Position numbers and translations under genes: made by a program
Notes under the pieces: generated by a model
The model's input: the letters and a program-made list of their open reading frames with translations, nothing else
Told to the model about the DNA's origin: nothing
The model's database searches: none
Assembly (NCBI RefSeq): GCF_019112525.1
Contig: NZ_CP077800.1
Location: forward strand, 1,488,001 to 1,552,000
Length of the DNA: 64,000 nucleotides
From: Modestobacter sp. L9-4
GTDB lineage: Bacteria; Actinomycetota; Actinomycetes; Mycobacteriales; Geodermatophilaceae
Direction of reading: 5' to 3'
Part shown: positions 50,669 through 59,820 of the stretch, piece by piece
Layout of the letters: each line of letters opens with the position of its first letter
Position numbering within the stretch: position 1 is the first letter of the stretch

Positions 50669-51101
50669 GCTTCATCACCACTGCGTCCTCGCCGCTCAAC
50701 GGGTAGTAGTTCGGCCGGACGCCGATGGGCACGAACCCGCGCCGGGCGTACAGCCCCTGGGTGGCCTCGTCGGTGGCGCGCACCTCCAGCAGCACCACCG
50801 GCACGCGCCGGTCGGCCTCGGCCAGCAGCGCGTCCAGCAGCCGGCCGCCGATGCCCTCGCCCTGCCGGGACCCGGCGACGCCGATGGTCGCGACGTGCGC
50901 CTCGTCGGGGTAGGCGATCAGCCCGGCGTAGCCCACGACGTCGGCACCGTCGACGGCGACCAGGTAGTGCCGGGTGTCGGTCATCCCCAGCTCCTCCAGG
51001 TACATGGCCCGGGTCCAGGTGTCGGGGGCGAAGAGCTCCTCCTCCAGCACCATGACCGTGCGGAGGTCCTCGCGTGTCATCGGCCGCAGCTCGACCGTCA
51101 C
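50661..51101 (-). CDS. rimI: Ribosomal protein S18-alanine N-acetyltransferase
   Basis: A 146-residue GNAT enzyme: [34 protein letters not shown], the acetyl-CoA motif [22 protein letters not shown], and [30 protein letters not shown]. It acetylates the N-terminus of S18 in model bacteria. GTG start overlaps the tsaB stop by 4 bp. Confidence 0.92.
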   Translation of the reverse strand: MTVELRPMTREDLRTVMVLEEELFAPDTWTRAMYLEELGMTDTRHYLVAVDGADVVGYAGLIAYPDEAHVATIGVAGSRQGEGIGGRLLDALLAEADRRVPVVLLEVRATDEATQGLYARRGFVPIGVRPNYYPLSGEDAVVMKRG

Positions 51102-51727
51102 TGGGTGACCGCCTTGCGGGTCACGGACGGGACGGCGTCGGGACGGCGGAGGTACAACGGCTCCAGCGGCAGCGGCGGGCGACCGAGCAGCGGGCCGGCG
51201 GCACGGACCAGCCCGGCGGTGGTCACGTCGGCGGCGGTGACCTGCCGGCCCAGGCGGTCGGCGAAGCGGACGTCGCCCATCACCGGGTCGGTGACCGGGG
51301 CGTCCTCGGGCCGGTCGACGCCGGGGCCGGTGAGCCGCTGCCCCGCGTCGTCGTAGGTGGCCCAGTGGACCTCCTTGCGGCGGGCGTCGGTGACCACCGA
51401 GCGGGCGCCGCTGCCGACCGCGTCCAGCGAGCAGACGCCGTGCACCGGCAGGCCGCGGGCGTCACCGAACGCGGCCGCGGTGACGATGCCGACGCGCAGC
51501 CCGGTGTAGGGCCCGGGCCCCAGTCCGGTGACGACGGCGTCCAGGTCGGCCATCGCGACCCCGGCCTCGGCGAGCACCTCGCGGACGGCGGGGGTGAGCA
51601 GCTCGGCGTGCCGGTTGCCCGACTCCACGGCCCGCTCGGCCAGGACCTCGGCCGCCCCGCCGGGCGACCACCGCGCCACACCCACGACGAGGGTCGGGGT
51701 GGCGGTGTCGAGAGCGAGGACCAGCAC
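51098..51727 (-). CDS. tsaB: tRNA threonylcarbamoyladenosine synthesis protein TsaB
   Basis: A 209-residue ASKHA-fold partner of TsaD: LVLALDTATPTLVVGVAR, HAELLTPAVREVL and VVTGLGPGPYTGLRVGIVTAAAFG. It has no catalytic role itself but scaffolds the TsaBDE complex. GTG at 51727. An unrelated small gene separates it from tsaE. Confidence 0.94.
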   Translation of the reverse strand: MLVLALDTATPTLVVGVARWSPGGAAEVLAERAVESGNRHAELLTPAVREVLAEAGVAMADLDAVVTGLGPGPYTGLRVGIVTAAAFGDARGLPVHGVCSLDAVGSGARSVVTDARRKEVHWATYDDAGQRLTGPGVDRPEDAPVTDPVMGDVRFADRLGRQVTAADVTTAGLVRAAGPLLGRPPLPLEPLYLRRPDAVPSVTRKAVTQ

Positions 51728-51786
51728 GACCGTCGAGCGTAGGCGGTGGCCGGCGGGTGGGCGGTCGGGCCCACCCGCCGGTGGGG

Positions 51787-52356
51787 TCAGGCGCCCTGGC
51801 CGTCGGTGTCCGGGTTCACCAGCTGAAAGAACGTGCTGGGCCGGCCGTCGGTGTGGTCCTCCTGGTAGATGAAGTTGAGCCGGCGCTCGTCGAAGGTGCG
51901 GAACCAGTCCTCCCAGCTGATGTCGACCAGCTGGCCGGTGGAGTCCTGGAAGCGGATGCGCAGCCGCCCCGGGCGGCCGTCGTACTCGCTGTTGGGCACG
52001 GTCGCCGGCGAGCCGCCGCGGGCCTCGGCCCACTCGCGGATGACCTCGTGGTGGGTGGTGACGAGGCTGCGGCCTTGGCGCTCGGGGTCCTCGTCGGTCG
52101 AGGTGATGTTCTGCGAGTACTTGAGGTTCTTGACGTCCTTGTCGCCGGTACGCACCTCGCCGCCGTCCGGGCCGGCCCCGAGGTCGCCCTCGTCGGAGGC
52201 GGTGTCGGACGTGGTGTCCTCGTCGGTCGAGTCGCTGATCGCGTCGACCAGCTCGCCCTTGTTCTTCGACGAGGGCGCCTTCACGCCCTCCTCCCGAGCC
52301 ACGTCGCGCAGCTCGTCGACCTTCATGTCCTCGAGCGGCTTCTCGTCGGTCGCCAT
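51787..52356 (-). CDS. SAP/Rho-N-like domain protein of unknown function inside the tsa operon
   Basis: The 189-residue product starts with a SAP/HeH-like helix-extension-helix (LEDMKVDELRDVAREEGVKAPSSKNKGELVDAI), typical of DNA or RNA binding. An acidic linker (DSTDEDTTSDTASDEGD) follows, then a compact C-terminal region rich in aromatic residues (SWEDWFRTFDERRLNFIYQEDHTDG). It sits between tsaE (64 bp) and tsaB (59 bp), breaking a run that is contiguous in most actinobacteria I recall. ATG with an AGGAGGA site. No family name recognised. Confidence 0.75.
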   Translation of the reverse strand: MATDEKPLEDMKVDELRDVAREEGVKAPSSKNKGELVDAISDSTDEDTTSDTASDEGDLGAGPDGGEVRTGDKDVKNLKYSQNITSTDEDPERQGRSLVTTHHEVIREWAEARGGSPATVPNSEYDGRPGRLRIRFQDSTGQLVDISWEDWFRTFDERRLNFIYQEDHTDGRPSTFFQLVNPDTDGQGA

Positions 52357-52420
52357 CGGTTCCTCCTCGGTCGGGATGAGTCGAGGGGACGACTACCCGG
52401 ACCGACCGGTGGCATGCCGC

Positions 52421-52873
52421 TCAGTCGTGCGCGATCCGCTGCTCCCAGCCGGCACCCACCGGCACGAGCCGGGCCGTGCGCACGTCGTCGTCGCGGCGGT
52501 CCAGCTCCACGACGAGGTGCTCGTCGGCCAGCTGCTCGACCAGGCCGTGCCCCCACTCGACGACGGTGACCGCCTCGGCGGCGGTGGCGTCGAGGTCGAG
52601 GTCGTCGACGTCGGCCATGCTGCCCAGCCGGTAGGCGTCGACGTGCACCAGCGGCAGCCGGCCGCCCCGGTGCACCCGGGCCAGCACGAACGTCGGCGAG
52701 GTGACCGGGCCGCGCACCCCGAGGCCCGCGCCGATGCCCTGGGTGAGCGCGGTCTTGCCCGCCCCCAGCGGACCGGCCAGCACCACCAGGTCACCGGCCT
52801 GCAGCAACGCGGCGAGCTCGCGGCCGAACGCCTGGGTGTCGGCCACCGTCGGCAGCTCGCGCTCGCGCCTCAC
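52421..52873 (-). CDS. tsaE: tRNA threonylcarbamoyladenosine ATPase TsaE
   Basis: A 150-residue P-loop protein: Walker A VVLAGPLGAGKTALTQGIGAGLG, SPTFVLARVH, HVDAYRLG and VTVVEWGHGL, all standard for TsaE. GTG at 52873 overlaps the glycosylase stop by 4 bp. It regenerates TsaBD during t6A synthesis. Confidence 0.93.
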   Translation of the reverse strand: MRRERELPTVADTQAFGRELAALLQAGDLVVLAGPLGAGKTALTQGIGAGLGVRGPVTSPTFVLARVHRGGRLPLVHVDAYRLGSMADVDDLDLDATAAEAVTVVEWGHGLVEQLADEHLVVELDRRDDDVRTARLVPVGAGWEQRIAHD

Positions 52874-53505
52874 AGCGTGCCCGCGATCGCGGCGAGGTCG
52901 GCGGCCAGTGCGGCCCGCGGTGCGCCGTTCGGGCCGAACCGGATCGCCGCGGACGGGTGGTAGGTGACCCACACGGCCCGCCCGTCGACCTGGTGCGGTG
53001 TGCCGCGCACCTGGCCGAGCACCGTCCTGGGCCCGAGGAACCACTTGGCCGACGACAGTCCCAGCGCCAGCACGGTGCCGGCGTCCAGCAGCTCCAGCTG
53101 GCGGCGCAGCCAGCCGCTGCAGCGGGCCACCTCCGGCGTCCTCGGCGTCCGGTTGGCCGGGGGGCGACACTTCACGATGTTGAGGACCGCGCACTCGGCG
53201 CGGTCCAGGCCCGCCTCGCCGAGCAGCTGGTCGAGCAGGGCACCGCTCTTCCCGACGAACGGCCGGCCGGTCTCGTCCTCGGTGGCGCCGGGCGCCTCCC
53301 CCACGATCACCAGCCGCGGGCGGCCGGTCGCCGGGACGTCGCCGACGACGACGTGCTGACGGGTGGCGGCCAGCTCCGGGCAGGCGACGCAGGACCGGGC
53401 GACGGTGGCCAGCGTGGCCCAGTCGGGCGCGGCGGCGGCGGTGCGGGCCACCTCGTCGGCGGCCGCGTCGGGGCGGGGCGGTCGGAGGGCGGCCACGCAC
53501 CCCAC
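52870..53505 (-). CDS. Uracil-DNA glycosylase, family 4 (iron-sulfur)
   Basis: A 211-residue glycosylase removing uracil from DNA. Motif 1 is VIVGEAPGATEDETGRPFVGKSG, motif 2 WVTYHPSAAIR. Iron-sulfur ligands are C39 and C42 (SCVACPEL), the Cys in NIVKCRPP, and the Cys 16 residues later in ARCSGWL. The GTG at 53505 or 53496 starts the frame. It overlaps tsaE by 4 bp. Confidence 0.9.
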   Translation of the reverse strand: MGCVAALRPPRPDAAADEVARTAAAAPDWATLATVARSCVACPELAATRQHVVVGDVPATGRPRLVIVGEAPGATEDETGRPFVGKSGALLDQLLGEAGLDRAECAVLNIVKCRPPANRTPRTPEVARCSGWLRRQLELLDAGTVLALGLSSAKWFLGPRTVLGQVRGTPHQVDGRAVWVTYHPSAAIRFGPNGAPRAALAADLAAIAGTL

Positions 53506-53506
53506 C

Positions 53507-54700
53507 CTACGGGCGGTCGGCCCGGGCCGCCCCGGCCGCCCGGAGCAGCTCCGACAGCGCCGCGGTGACCTGGCCGGGCTTCTCCAGCAGCACGAGGTGC
53601 CCGGCGTCGGGGACGACGACGAACTGCACCGGGCCAGCGCCGGCAGCCTCCAGCTGCTCGACGATCCGCTCGCTGTGCGCCATCGGGATCATCTTGTCCG
53701 CGTCCCCGGTGAGCACGAGGGTGGGCACCCGCCGCAACGGCTCGATGGCCCCGCTGGCGTCCAGGCCGGTGATGGCCGGGTACAGCTCGGCGATCACGTC
53801 GACGGGGGTGCCGCCGATCATCGCGTCGACGTAGCGGCCCAGCGCCGGGTCGACGTCGGTGGAGGAGAACGACAGCGACCAGGTGGCCGCCGACACGATG
53901 CCCTTGGCCAGCCGGCGGGTGTGCTCGGCGAGCGCCGGACGGCGGCGCATGGTCCACGCGGCGACCGGGATGACCGCGGTGCGCACCCGGGTGAGCAGGT
54001 GCGGCAGCCCCAGGTCCAGGTCGGCGAGGTTGCCGCTGGAGGTCGACACCAGGGCCGCGGCCACCACCCGGGTGCCGAACAGCTCGGGCCGGCGCTGGGC
54101 CAGGGCGAGCACCGTCATGCCGCCCATCGAGTGGCCGACCAGCACCACGGGCCCGCGCGGCACCCGGGCGGTGAGCACCGCCTCCAGGTCGGCGGCCAGC
54201 TGCTCCATCGTGGAGTGCTCGGCCGGCCCGCGGCCGGAGGCGCCGTGCCCGCGCTGGTCGTAGAACACCAGCCGGGCGCGCGGCCGGTGCCCGTTCGCGG
54301 TGGCGAGCTCGGTGCCCAGGTCGCGTCGCTGGAAGGTCCACGACGCCATCGACAGCGCGTAGCCGTGCACGAAGACCACGGTCAGCGGGGCGTCGGCCGG
54401 GCCGACCTCCTCCACCGACAGCGGCACGCCGTCGTCGGCGTGCACCACGGTGCTGCGGTCGGCGGGGCGGCTCGCCAGGCCCAGCGGGTCCTCGTCGCGC
54501 AGCTCGTCGGCCGGGACGTCGCCCAGTACGCGGCCGTCGTCGCGGGCCTCACCGGCCAGCTGGGTGGCGCGCACCCGGGACGTCGCCGTGCGGGCGACCG
54601 CGACACCGACGGCGGTGCCGGCCGCGGCCAGGCCGACCGCGGCGCCGATGAGCCCCGCGGTGCGCCCGAGGTGGTGGTCGGTCAACGGGTTGCGGGACAT
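53507..54700 (-). CDS. Alpha/beta hydrolase, membrane-anchored
   Basis: A 397-residue protein with an N-terminal hydrophobic segment (LIGAAVGLAAAGTAVGVAVA), then an alpha/beta fold: TVVFVHGYALSMASW, YDQRGHGASG, nucleophile VLVGHSMGGMTVLALA, acid in LVLTGDADKMI and His in VPDAGHLVLLEKP. Mycobacterial relatives at this spot (between alr and tsaE) are of unknown substrate. Its ATG overlaps the alr stop by one base (TGATG). Confidence 0.88.
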   Translation of the reverse strand: MSRNPLTDHHLGRTAGLIGAAVGLAAAGTAVGVAVARTATSRVRATQLAGEARDDGRVLGDVPADELRDEDPLGLASRPADRSTVVHADDGVPLSVEEVGPADAPLTVVFVHGYALSMASWTFQRRDLGTELATANGHRPRARLVFYDQRGHGASGRGPAEHSTMEQLAADLEAVLTARVPRGPVVLVGHSMGGMTVLALAQRRPELFGTRVVAAALVSTSSGNLADLDLGLPHLLTRVRTAVIPVAAWTMRRRPALAEHTRRLAKGIVSAATWSLSFSSTDVDPALGRYVDAMIGGTPVDVIAELYPAITGLDASGAIEPLRRVPTLVLTGDADKMIPMAHSERIVEQLEAAGAGPVQFVVVPDAGHLVLLEKPGQVTAALSELLRAAGAARADRP

Positions 54701-55851
54701 CAGCCCACCCCGGCGGTGCCGACGTGGCGGCGGCGGAAGCGGCCCCCGACCCGGGTGACCAGCTCGTAGTGCAGCGTGCCGACGGCGTCGGCCCACTCCT
54801 GCGCGGTGGGCTCCCCGTCGGCGCCCGGCCCCCAGAGCACGACCGGGTCGCCGGGGGCGATGCGGTCCTGGCCGACGTCGAGCACGAACTGGTCCATCGA
54901 CACCCGGCCGGCGATGGTCCGGCGGGCGCCGGCGGCCAGCACCGGGGCGACGTTGCCGGCGGCGCGCGGGACGCCGTCGGCGTACCCGACGGGCACCAGG
55001 GCCAGGGTGGTGTCCTCCCCGGTCGTGTAGCTGTGGCCGTAGCAGACCCCGACGCCGGCCGGGACCCGCTTGGTCAGCGCCACCCGGGCCTGCACGGTCA
55101 TCGCCGGTCGCAGGCCGTGGGCGGCGGGGTCACCGCCCAGCGGGTCCAGGCCGTAGATGGCCACCCCGGGCCGCACCAGGTCGTACCAGGTCTCCGGGTG
55201 CGCGACGGTGGCCGCGGAGTTGGCCAGGTGCCGGCGGGCCTCGGTGAGCCCGGCCGCGCGGGCGACCGCGACCGCCTCGTCGAAGACCCGCACCTGGGCG
55301 CCGACCGCCGGGTGCCCGGGCACGTCGGCGGTGGCCAGGTGGCTCCACAGCCCGGAGACGACGACGTCGCCGTCGGCCTGGGCCCGCGCCGCGGCGGCGA
55401 CCAGGCCGGGCCAGTCGCCGGGCGTGGCGCCCTCGCGGGACAGCCCGGTGTCGGCGGACAGGTGCACCGACGCCGTCCGGCCGGTGGCGCGGGCGGCGGC
55501 GACGACCTCGGCCAGCCCCCACTCGGCGTTCACCGACACCTCGACATCGGCCCTCAGCGCGGCGGCGAAGTCCTCCCCCGGCCCGTTGAGCCAGGCCAGC
55601 ACCGGTGCGGTGACCCCGCCGGCGCGCAGCGCGAGCGCCTCCTCGAGGACCGCGACACCGAGCCGGTCTGCCCCGCCGGCCAGCGCCGCCCGGGCGGCGG
55701 GCAGCATGCCGTGGCCGTAGCCGTCGGCCTTGACCACGGCCATCAGCGGCCGGCCCACCCGCTCGCGGAGGGCGGCGACGTTGGCCGCGATGGCGTCCAG
55801 GTCGACGACCACCTCGGCCCGGTGGTCGACCCCTCGCTGCAACTGCGTCAC
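54700..55851 (-). CDS. alr: Alanine racemase
   Basis: Provides D-Ala for peptidoglycan. The 383-residue PLP enzyme has the cofactor lysine K41 in AVVKADGYGHG, RREGAT-like SREGATPGD, MTVQARVALTKRVPAGVGVCYGHSY with the catalytic Tyr, and RVSMDQFVLDVG. GTG at 55851. It heads the alr-hydrolase-UDG-tsaE run. Confidence 0.96.
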   Translation of the reverse strand: MTQLQRGVDHRAEVVVDLDAIAANVAALRERVGRPLMAVVKADGYGHGMLPAARAALAGGADRLGVAVLEEALALRAGGVTAPVLAWLNGPGEDFAAALRADVEVSVNAEWGLAEVVAAARATGRTASVHLSADTGLSREGATPGDWPGLVAAAARAQADGDVVVSGLWSHLATADVPGHPAVGAQVRVFDEAVAVARAAGLTEARRHLANSAATVAHPETWYDLVRPGVAIYGLDPLGGDPAAHGLRPAMTVQARVALTKRVPAGVGVCYGHSYTTGEDTTLALVPVGYADGVPRAAGNVAPVLAAGARRTIAGRVSMDQFVLDVGQDRIAPGDPVVLWGPGADGEPTAQEWADAVGTLHYELVTRVGGRFRRRHVGTAGVG

Positions 55852-55906
55852 GCCGTCACTCTCCCAGGCCCGGCACCGCAGGGCCGCATCCCCGGGCCGC
55901 CGGCGC

Positions 55907-57343
55907 TCAGCCGGGCGTGCCGCGCAGCCGGGCGATGGTCTCCGGCAGCCTGCGCACCAGGTCGCCGGCGATGAGCGGACCGTGCTCGGCGGACAGCTGC
56001 CCGGCCCGTCCGTGCAGGTGCGCCGCCGACGCCGCAGCCTCGGCGGCGGGCAGCCCGGTGGCCAGCAGCGCCCCGAGGACGCCGGCCAGCACGTCGCCGG
56101 TGCCGGCGGTGGCCAGCCAGGGCGTGCCGGTGGCGTTGACGAAGGTGGCGCCCGCGTCGTCGGCGACCACGGTGGCGTCGCCCTTGAGCAGGACGGTGCA
56201 GCCCAGCCCGGCCGCGCCCCGGCGGGCGGCGGCGACCCGGTCGGGGCCGACGTCGCCGAACAGGCGGGCGAACTCGCGGTCGTGCGGGGTGAGCACGGTC
56301 GGTGCGCTGCGGTCGCGCACCAGCCCGGGGTGCCGGGACAGCAGCGTCAGCCCGTCGGCGTCCACCACGACCGGCAGGTCGGTGGCCAGCACCTCGGTGA
56401 GGACGCCGAGCGCGTCGTCGTCGGTGCCCATGCCCGGGCCGGCCACCCACGCCTGCACCCGGCCGGCGTCCCCGGGGCGGCCGGAGGTGACCAGCGCCTC
56501 GGGCCAGGCGGCCTTCACCCCGTCGGCGGCGGTGCCGGCGTACCGCACCAGCCCCGGGCGGGTGCGCAGTGCGGCTCCGGTGCAGAGCACCCCGGCGCCG
56601 GGGTAGGTGGCCGAGCCGGCGATCACGCCGACGACGCCGCGGGAGTACTTGTCGTCGCCGGCACCCGGGGCGTCCAGGTGCGCGGCGACGTCGGCGTCGG
56701 TGAGCTGGAGGGCGTCGGGGGCGGGCAGGACGTCGCCCAGGCCGATGTCGACCAGGTGCACCGTGCCGGCCAGCCCGCGGCCGGCGCCGACGACCAGTCC
56801 GGGCTTGAGCGCGCCGAAGGTGACCGTGTGCTGCGCCGCGAAGGCCGCACCGGGCACCTCGCCGGTGTCGGCGGCCACCCCGCTGGGGACGTCGACGGCG
56901 ACCAGCAGCCCCGGCCCGGCGGTGGCCCGGTCGACCAGCTCGGCGGCCGCGGGGCGCAGCGGCCCGGTGCCGCCGATGCCGACGATGCCGTCGAGCACCA
57001 GGTCGGCACGGTCCAGCCCGGCGTCCTCGGCGGCCACGACCCGCCCGCCGGCCCGCCGCAGCGCGGCCAGCCCGCCGGCGTGCGCCCGGTCCGGGGAGAG
57101 CAGGACGGCGCGCACCTGCGCACCCCGGTCGGCCAGCCTCGCGCCGGCCAGCAGCGCGTCGCCGCCGTTGTCACCGGAGCCGACGAGCAGCACCACCCGG
57201 GCGCCGGACGCGCGGCCGAGCAGCCCGAGGCAGACCGTGGCCAGGCCGGTGGCGGCGCGCTGCATCAGCGTGTCCGGGCGCAGGCCGGCGAGCAGCTGCT
57301 GCTCGGCCGGGCGCAGCTGGGCGGCGGTGTAGAGCCCGTTCAC
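55907..57343 (-). CDS. nnr: Bifunctional NAD(P)H-hydrate epimerase / ADP-dependent dehydratase
   Basis: A 478-residue fusion repairing damaged NAD(P)HX. The N-terminal epimerase has [25 protein letters not shown]; the C-terminal ribokinase-like dehydratase has [44 protein letters not shown] and [31 protein letters not shown] start overlaps the acpS stop by 4 bp. Confidence 0.93.
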   Translation of the reverse strand: MNGLYTAAQLRPAEQQLLAGLRPDTLMQRAATGLATVCLGLLGRASGARVVLLVGSGDNGGDALLAGARLADRGAQVRAVLLSPDRAHAGGLAALRRAGGRVVAAEDAGLDRADLVLDGIVGIGGTGPLRPAAAELVDRATAGPGLLVAVDVPSGVAADTGEVPGAAFAAQHTVTFGALKPGLVVGAGRGLAGTVHLVDIGLGDVLPAPDALQLTDADVAAHLDAPGAGDDKYSRGVVGVIAGSATYPGAGVLCTGAALRTRPGLVRYAGTAADGVKAAWPEALVTSGRPGDAGRVQAWVAGPGMGTDDDALGVLTEVLATDLPVVVDADGLTLLSRHPGLVRDRSAPTVLTPHDREFARLFGDVGPDRVAAARRGAAGLGCTVLLKGDATVVADDAGATFVNATGTPWLATAGTGDVLAGVLGALLATGLPAAEAAASAAHLHGRAGQLSAEHGPLIAGDLVRRLPETIARLRGTPG

Positions 57344-57714
57344 GAGGTGCCCTCGGCGATGACCACGGCCGAGGCGATGCCCCCGTCGTGGCTCAGCGAC
57401 ACGTGCCAGGACGTGACCCCGAGCTCGGCGGCCCGGCGGGCCACGGTGCCGCGCACCTCCAGCAGCGGCCGGCCCCGCTCACCCACCACCACCTCGGCGT
57501 CGTGCCAGCGCAGGTCACCGGGTGCCCCGAGGGCCTTGGCCAGCGCCTCCTTGGCGGCGAACCGGGCGGCCAGGGACTCACCCGTCCGCTCGGCCCCCGA
57601 CGGCGTGCGCTGCTCCGCGGCGGTGAACAGCCGGTCCCGCAGCCCCGGCGTGCGGGTCAGCGACGCGGCGAACCGCTCGACCGGGCAGACGTCGATCCCG
57701 ACCCCGATGATCAC
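57340..57714 (-). CDS. acpS: Holo-[acyl-carrier-protein] synthase
   Basis: A 124-residue phosphopantetheinyl transferase: [15 protein letters not shown] with the magnesium-binding Asp, [18 protein letters not shown] with the second acidic ligand, and [23 protein letters not shown] at 57714. It activates fatty-acid ACP and is translationally coupled to nnr. Confidence 0.94.
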   Translation of the reverse strand: MIIGVGIDVCPVERFAASLTRTPGLRDRLFTAAEQRTPSGAERTGESLAARFAAKEALAKALGAPGDLRWHDAEVVVGERGRPLLEVRGTVARRAAELGVTSWHVSLSHDGGIASAVVIAEGTS

Positions 57715-57782
57715 GCACCCAGTCTGCCCCGGCACCCCACTGCGCCGTCCGTCGGCGCCGGCGGTCGCCCTCCTGCACGAGA

Positions 57783-57821
57783 GGCCGCCCTCGCGCACCG
57801 AGCTGGTGCGGGAGGACGGCC
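57783..57821. terminator. Terminator downstream of glmS
   Basis: A 17-bp stem with two mismatches (GGCCGCCCTCGCGCACC against GGTGCGGGAGGACGGCC) and a 5-base loop, about 30 bp past the glmS stop on the minus strand. Confidence 0.65.
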
Positions 57822-57852
57822 CCTGGTCAGGTGCGCTGGTCGACGTCGGCGG

Positions 57853-59715
57853 CTACTCGACCGTGACGGACTTGGCGAGGTTGCGGGGCTGGTCGACGTC
57901 CAGGCCGCGGGTGTCGGCGATCTCGCAGGCCAGCACCTGCAGCGGCACGGTGGTGACCACCGGCGCCAGCAGGGTGGGCGTGCGCGGCACCCGGATGACG
58001 TGGTCGGCGTAGGGCAGCACGGCGTCGTCGCCCTCCTCGGCGATCACGATCGTGCGGGCCCCGCGGGCGCGGACCTCCTGGATGTTGGAGACCACCTTCG
58101 AGTGCACCGAGTTGCGGCTGTGCGGCGACGGGACGATCACCACCACCGGGGTGCCCTCCTCGACCACGGCGATGGGGCCGTGCTTCAGCTCGCCGGCCGC
58201 GAAGCCCTCCGCGTGGATGTAGGCCAGCTCCTTGAGCTTCAGCGCGCCCTCGAGCGCGACCGGGAAGCCCACGTGCCGGCCGAGGAACAGCACCGTGTCG
58301 GCCCCGGCCAGCGACCGGCCCAGCTCGCGGACCGGCTCCATCTGCTCCAGCACCGTGGCGACGGCCTCGGGCAGGCGGCGCAGGTCGTCGACGATGGCGG
58401 AGATCTCGTCGGCGTACTTGACGCCCCGCACCTGGGCGAGGAAGAGCCCCACCAGGTAGCAGGCGACGACCTGGGTCAGGAACCCCTTGGTGGAGGCGAC
58501 GGCGACCTCGGGCCCGGCGTGCGTGTAGAGCACCGCGTCGGACTCGCGCGGGATGGTCGAGCCGTTGGCGTTGCAGATCGCCAGCACCCGGGCCTTCTGC
58601 TCCTTGGCGTGCCGCAGGGCCATCAGGGTGTCCATGGTCTCGCCGGACTGGCTGATCACCACGACCAGCGTGGACCGGTCCAGCACGGGGTCCCGGTAGC
58701 GGAACTCGCTGGCCACCTCGACCTCGACCGGGATGCGGGTCCAGTGCTCGATGGCGTACTTGGCGATCAGGCCGGCGTGCGAGGCGGTGCCGCAGGCGAC
58801 GACGAAGATCTTGTCGATGTCCCGCAGCTCCTGGTCGGAGAGCCGGACCTCGTCGAGCACGAGCTCACCGCTCTCGCCGAGCCGCCCGAGCAGGGTGTCG
58901 GCGATCGCCTGGGGCTGCTCGGCGATCTCCTTGAGCATGAACCACGGGTACCCGCCCTTCTCGGCGGCCGCGGCGTCCCAGTCGACGGTGTACGCGGTGG
59001 GCTCGACCAGCTCGCCGGAGAAGTCGGTGGTGGTCACGCCCCGGGTCCGGTGGATCTCCACGACCTGGTCCTGACCGAGCTCCAGGGCGTTGCGGGTGTG
59101 CCCGATGAAGGCGGCGACGTCGGAGCCGAGGAAGTACTCGCCGTCCCCGACACCGACGACCAGCGGGCTGTTGCGCCGGGAGGCGACCAGCGTGTCGGGC
59201 TCCTCGGCGTGCGTGGCGACCAGCGTGAAGGCGCCCTCCAGCCGGCGGCTCACGGTGCGCATGGCCTCGGCCAGCCGGCCCGGGCCGGCGGGGGTCTCGC
59301 GGTAGACGGCGGCCAGCAGGTGCGCGACGACCTCGGTGTCGGTCTCGCTGGTGAACTCGACGCCGCCGGCCTCGCACTCGGCCCGCAGCGCGGCGAAGTT
59401 CTCGATGATGCCGTTGTGGACCACCGCGACCTTGCCGTCGGCGGAGACGTGCGGGTGGGCGTTGCGGTCGGTGGGCCCACCGTGGGTGGCCCAGCGGGTG
59501 TGCCCGATCCCGATCGTCGACGCCGGGAGCGCCTCCTCGGCGAGGACCTTCTCCAGGTTGGCCAGCTTCCCGGCCTTCTTGGCCGTGACCAGCCGCCCGT
59601 CGGTCAGCACGGCCACCCCGGCCGAGTCGTACCCCCGGTACTCCAGCCTGCGGAGCCCCTCCAGGACGACGTCCAACGAGTCCTGCGGGCCGACGTACCC
59701 CACGATGCCGCACAT
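57853..59715 (-). CDS. glmS: Glutamine-fructose-6-phosphate aminotransferase
   Basis: Makes glucosamine-6-phosphate, the entry to UDP-GlcNAc. The 620-residue protein starts MCGIVGYVG with the nucleophile Cys2, has GHTRWATHGGPTDRNAHPH, VHNGIIENFAALR, then two SIS domains (VACGTASHAGLIAKYAIEHW; VVVISQSGETMDTLMAL; YIHAEGFAAGELKHGPIAVVEEGTPVV) and ends DQPRNLAKSVTVE. ATG at 59715. No ribozyme-like leader was seen. Confidence 0.97.
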   Translation of the reverse strand: MCGIVGYVGPQDSLDVVLEGLRRLEYRGYDSAGVAVLTDGRLVTAKKAGKLANLEKVLAEEALPASTIGIGHTRWATHGGPTDRNAHPHVSADGKVAVVHNGIIENFAALRAECEAGGVEFTSETDTEVVAHLLAAVYRETPAGPGRLAEAMRTVSRRLEGAFTLVATHAEEPDTLVASRRNSPLVVGVGDGEYFLGSDVAAFIGHTRNALELGQDQVVEIHRTRGVTTTDFSGELVEPTAYTVDWDAAAAEKGGYPWFMLKEIAEQPQAIADTLLGRLGESGELVLDEVRLSDQELRDIDKIFVVACGTASHAGLIAKYAIEHWTRIPVEVEVASEFRYRDPVLDRSTLVVVISQSGETMDTLMALRHAKEQKARVLAICNANGSTIPRESDAVLYTHAGPEVAVASTKGFLTQVVACYLVGLFLAQVRGVKYADEISAIVDDLRRLPEAVATVLEQMEPVRELGRSLAGADTVLFLGRHVGFPVALEGALKLKELAYIHAEGFAAGELKHGPIAVVEEGTPVVVIVPSPHSRNSVHSKVVSNIQEVRARGARTIVIAEEGDDAVLPYADHVIRVPRTPTLLAPVVTTVPLQVLACEIADTRGLDVDQPRNLAKSVTVE

Positions 59716-59820
59716 TCTGGCGACGATACCGCCGCCGGAGCCGGGCACCGGTGCACTGCGGGGTTGACGGTGGTCACCCGCCGGTGGTGCGGCCGTCGTC
59801 GGGACGGGCGTGGCCGCAGG

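Noticed and set aside
59716-59820. glmS-type ribozyme or leader between glmM and glmS
   Set aside because: The 105-bp gap is too short and shows no conserved core; the ribozyme is not typical of actinobacteria.
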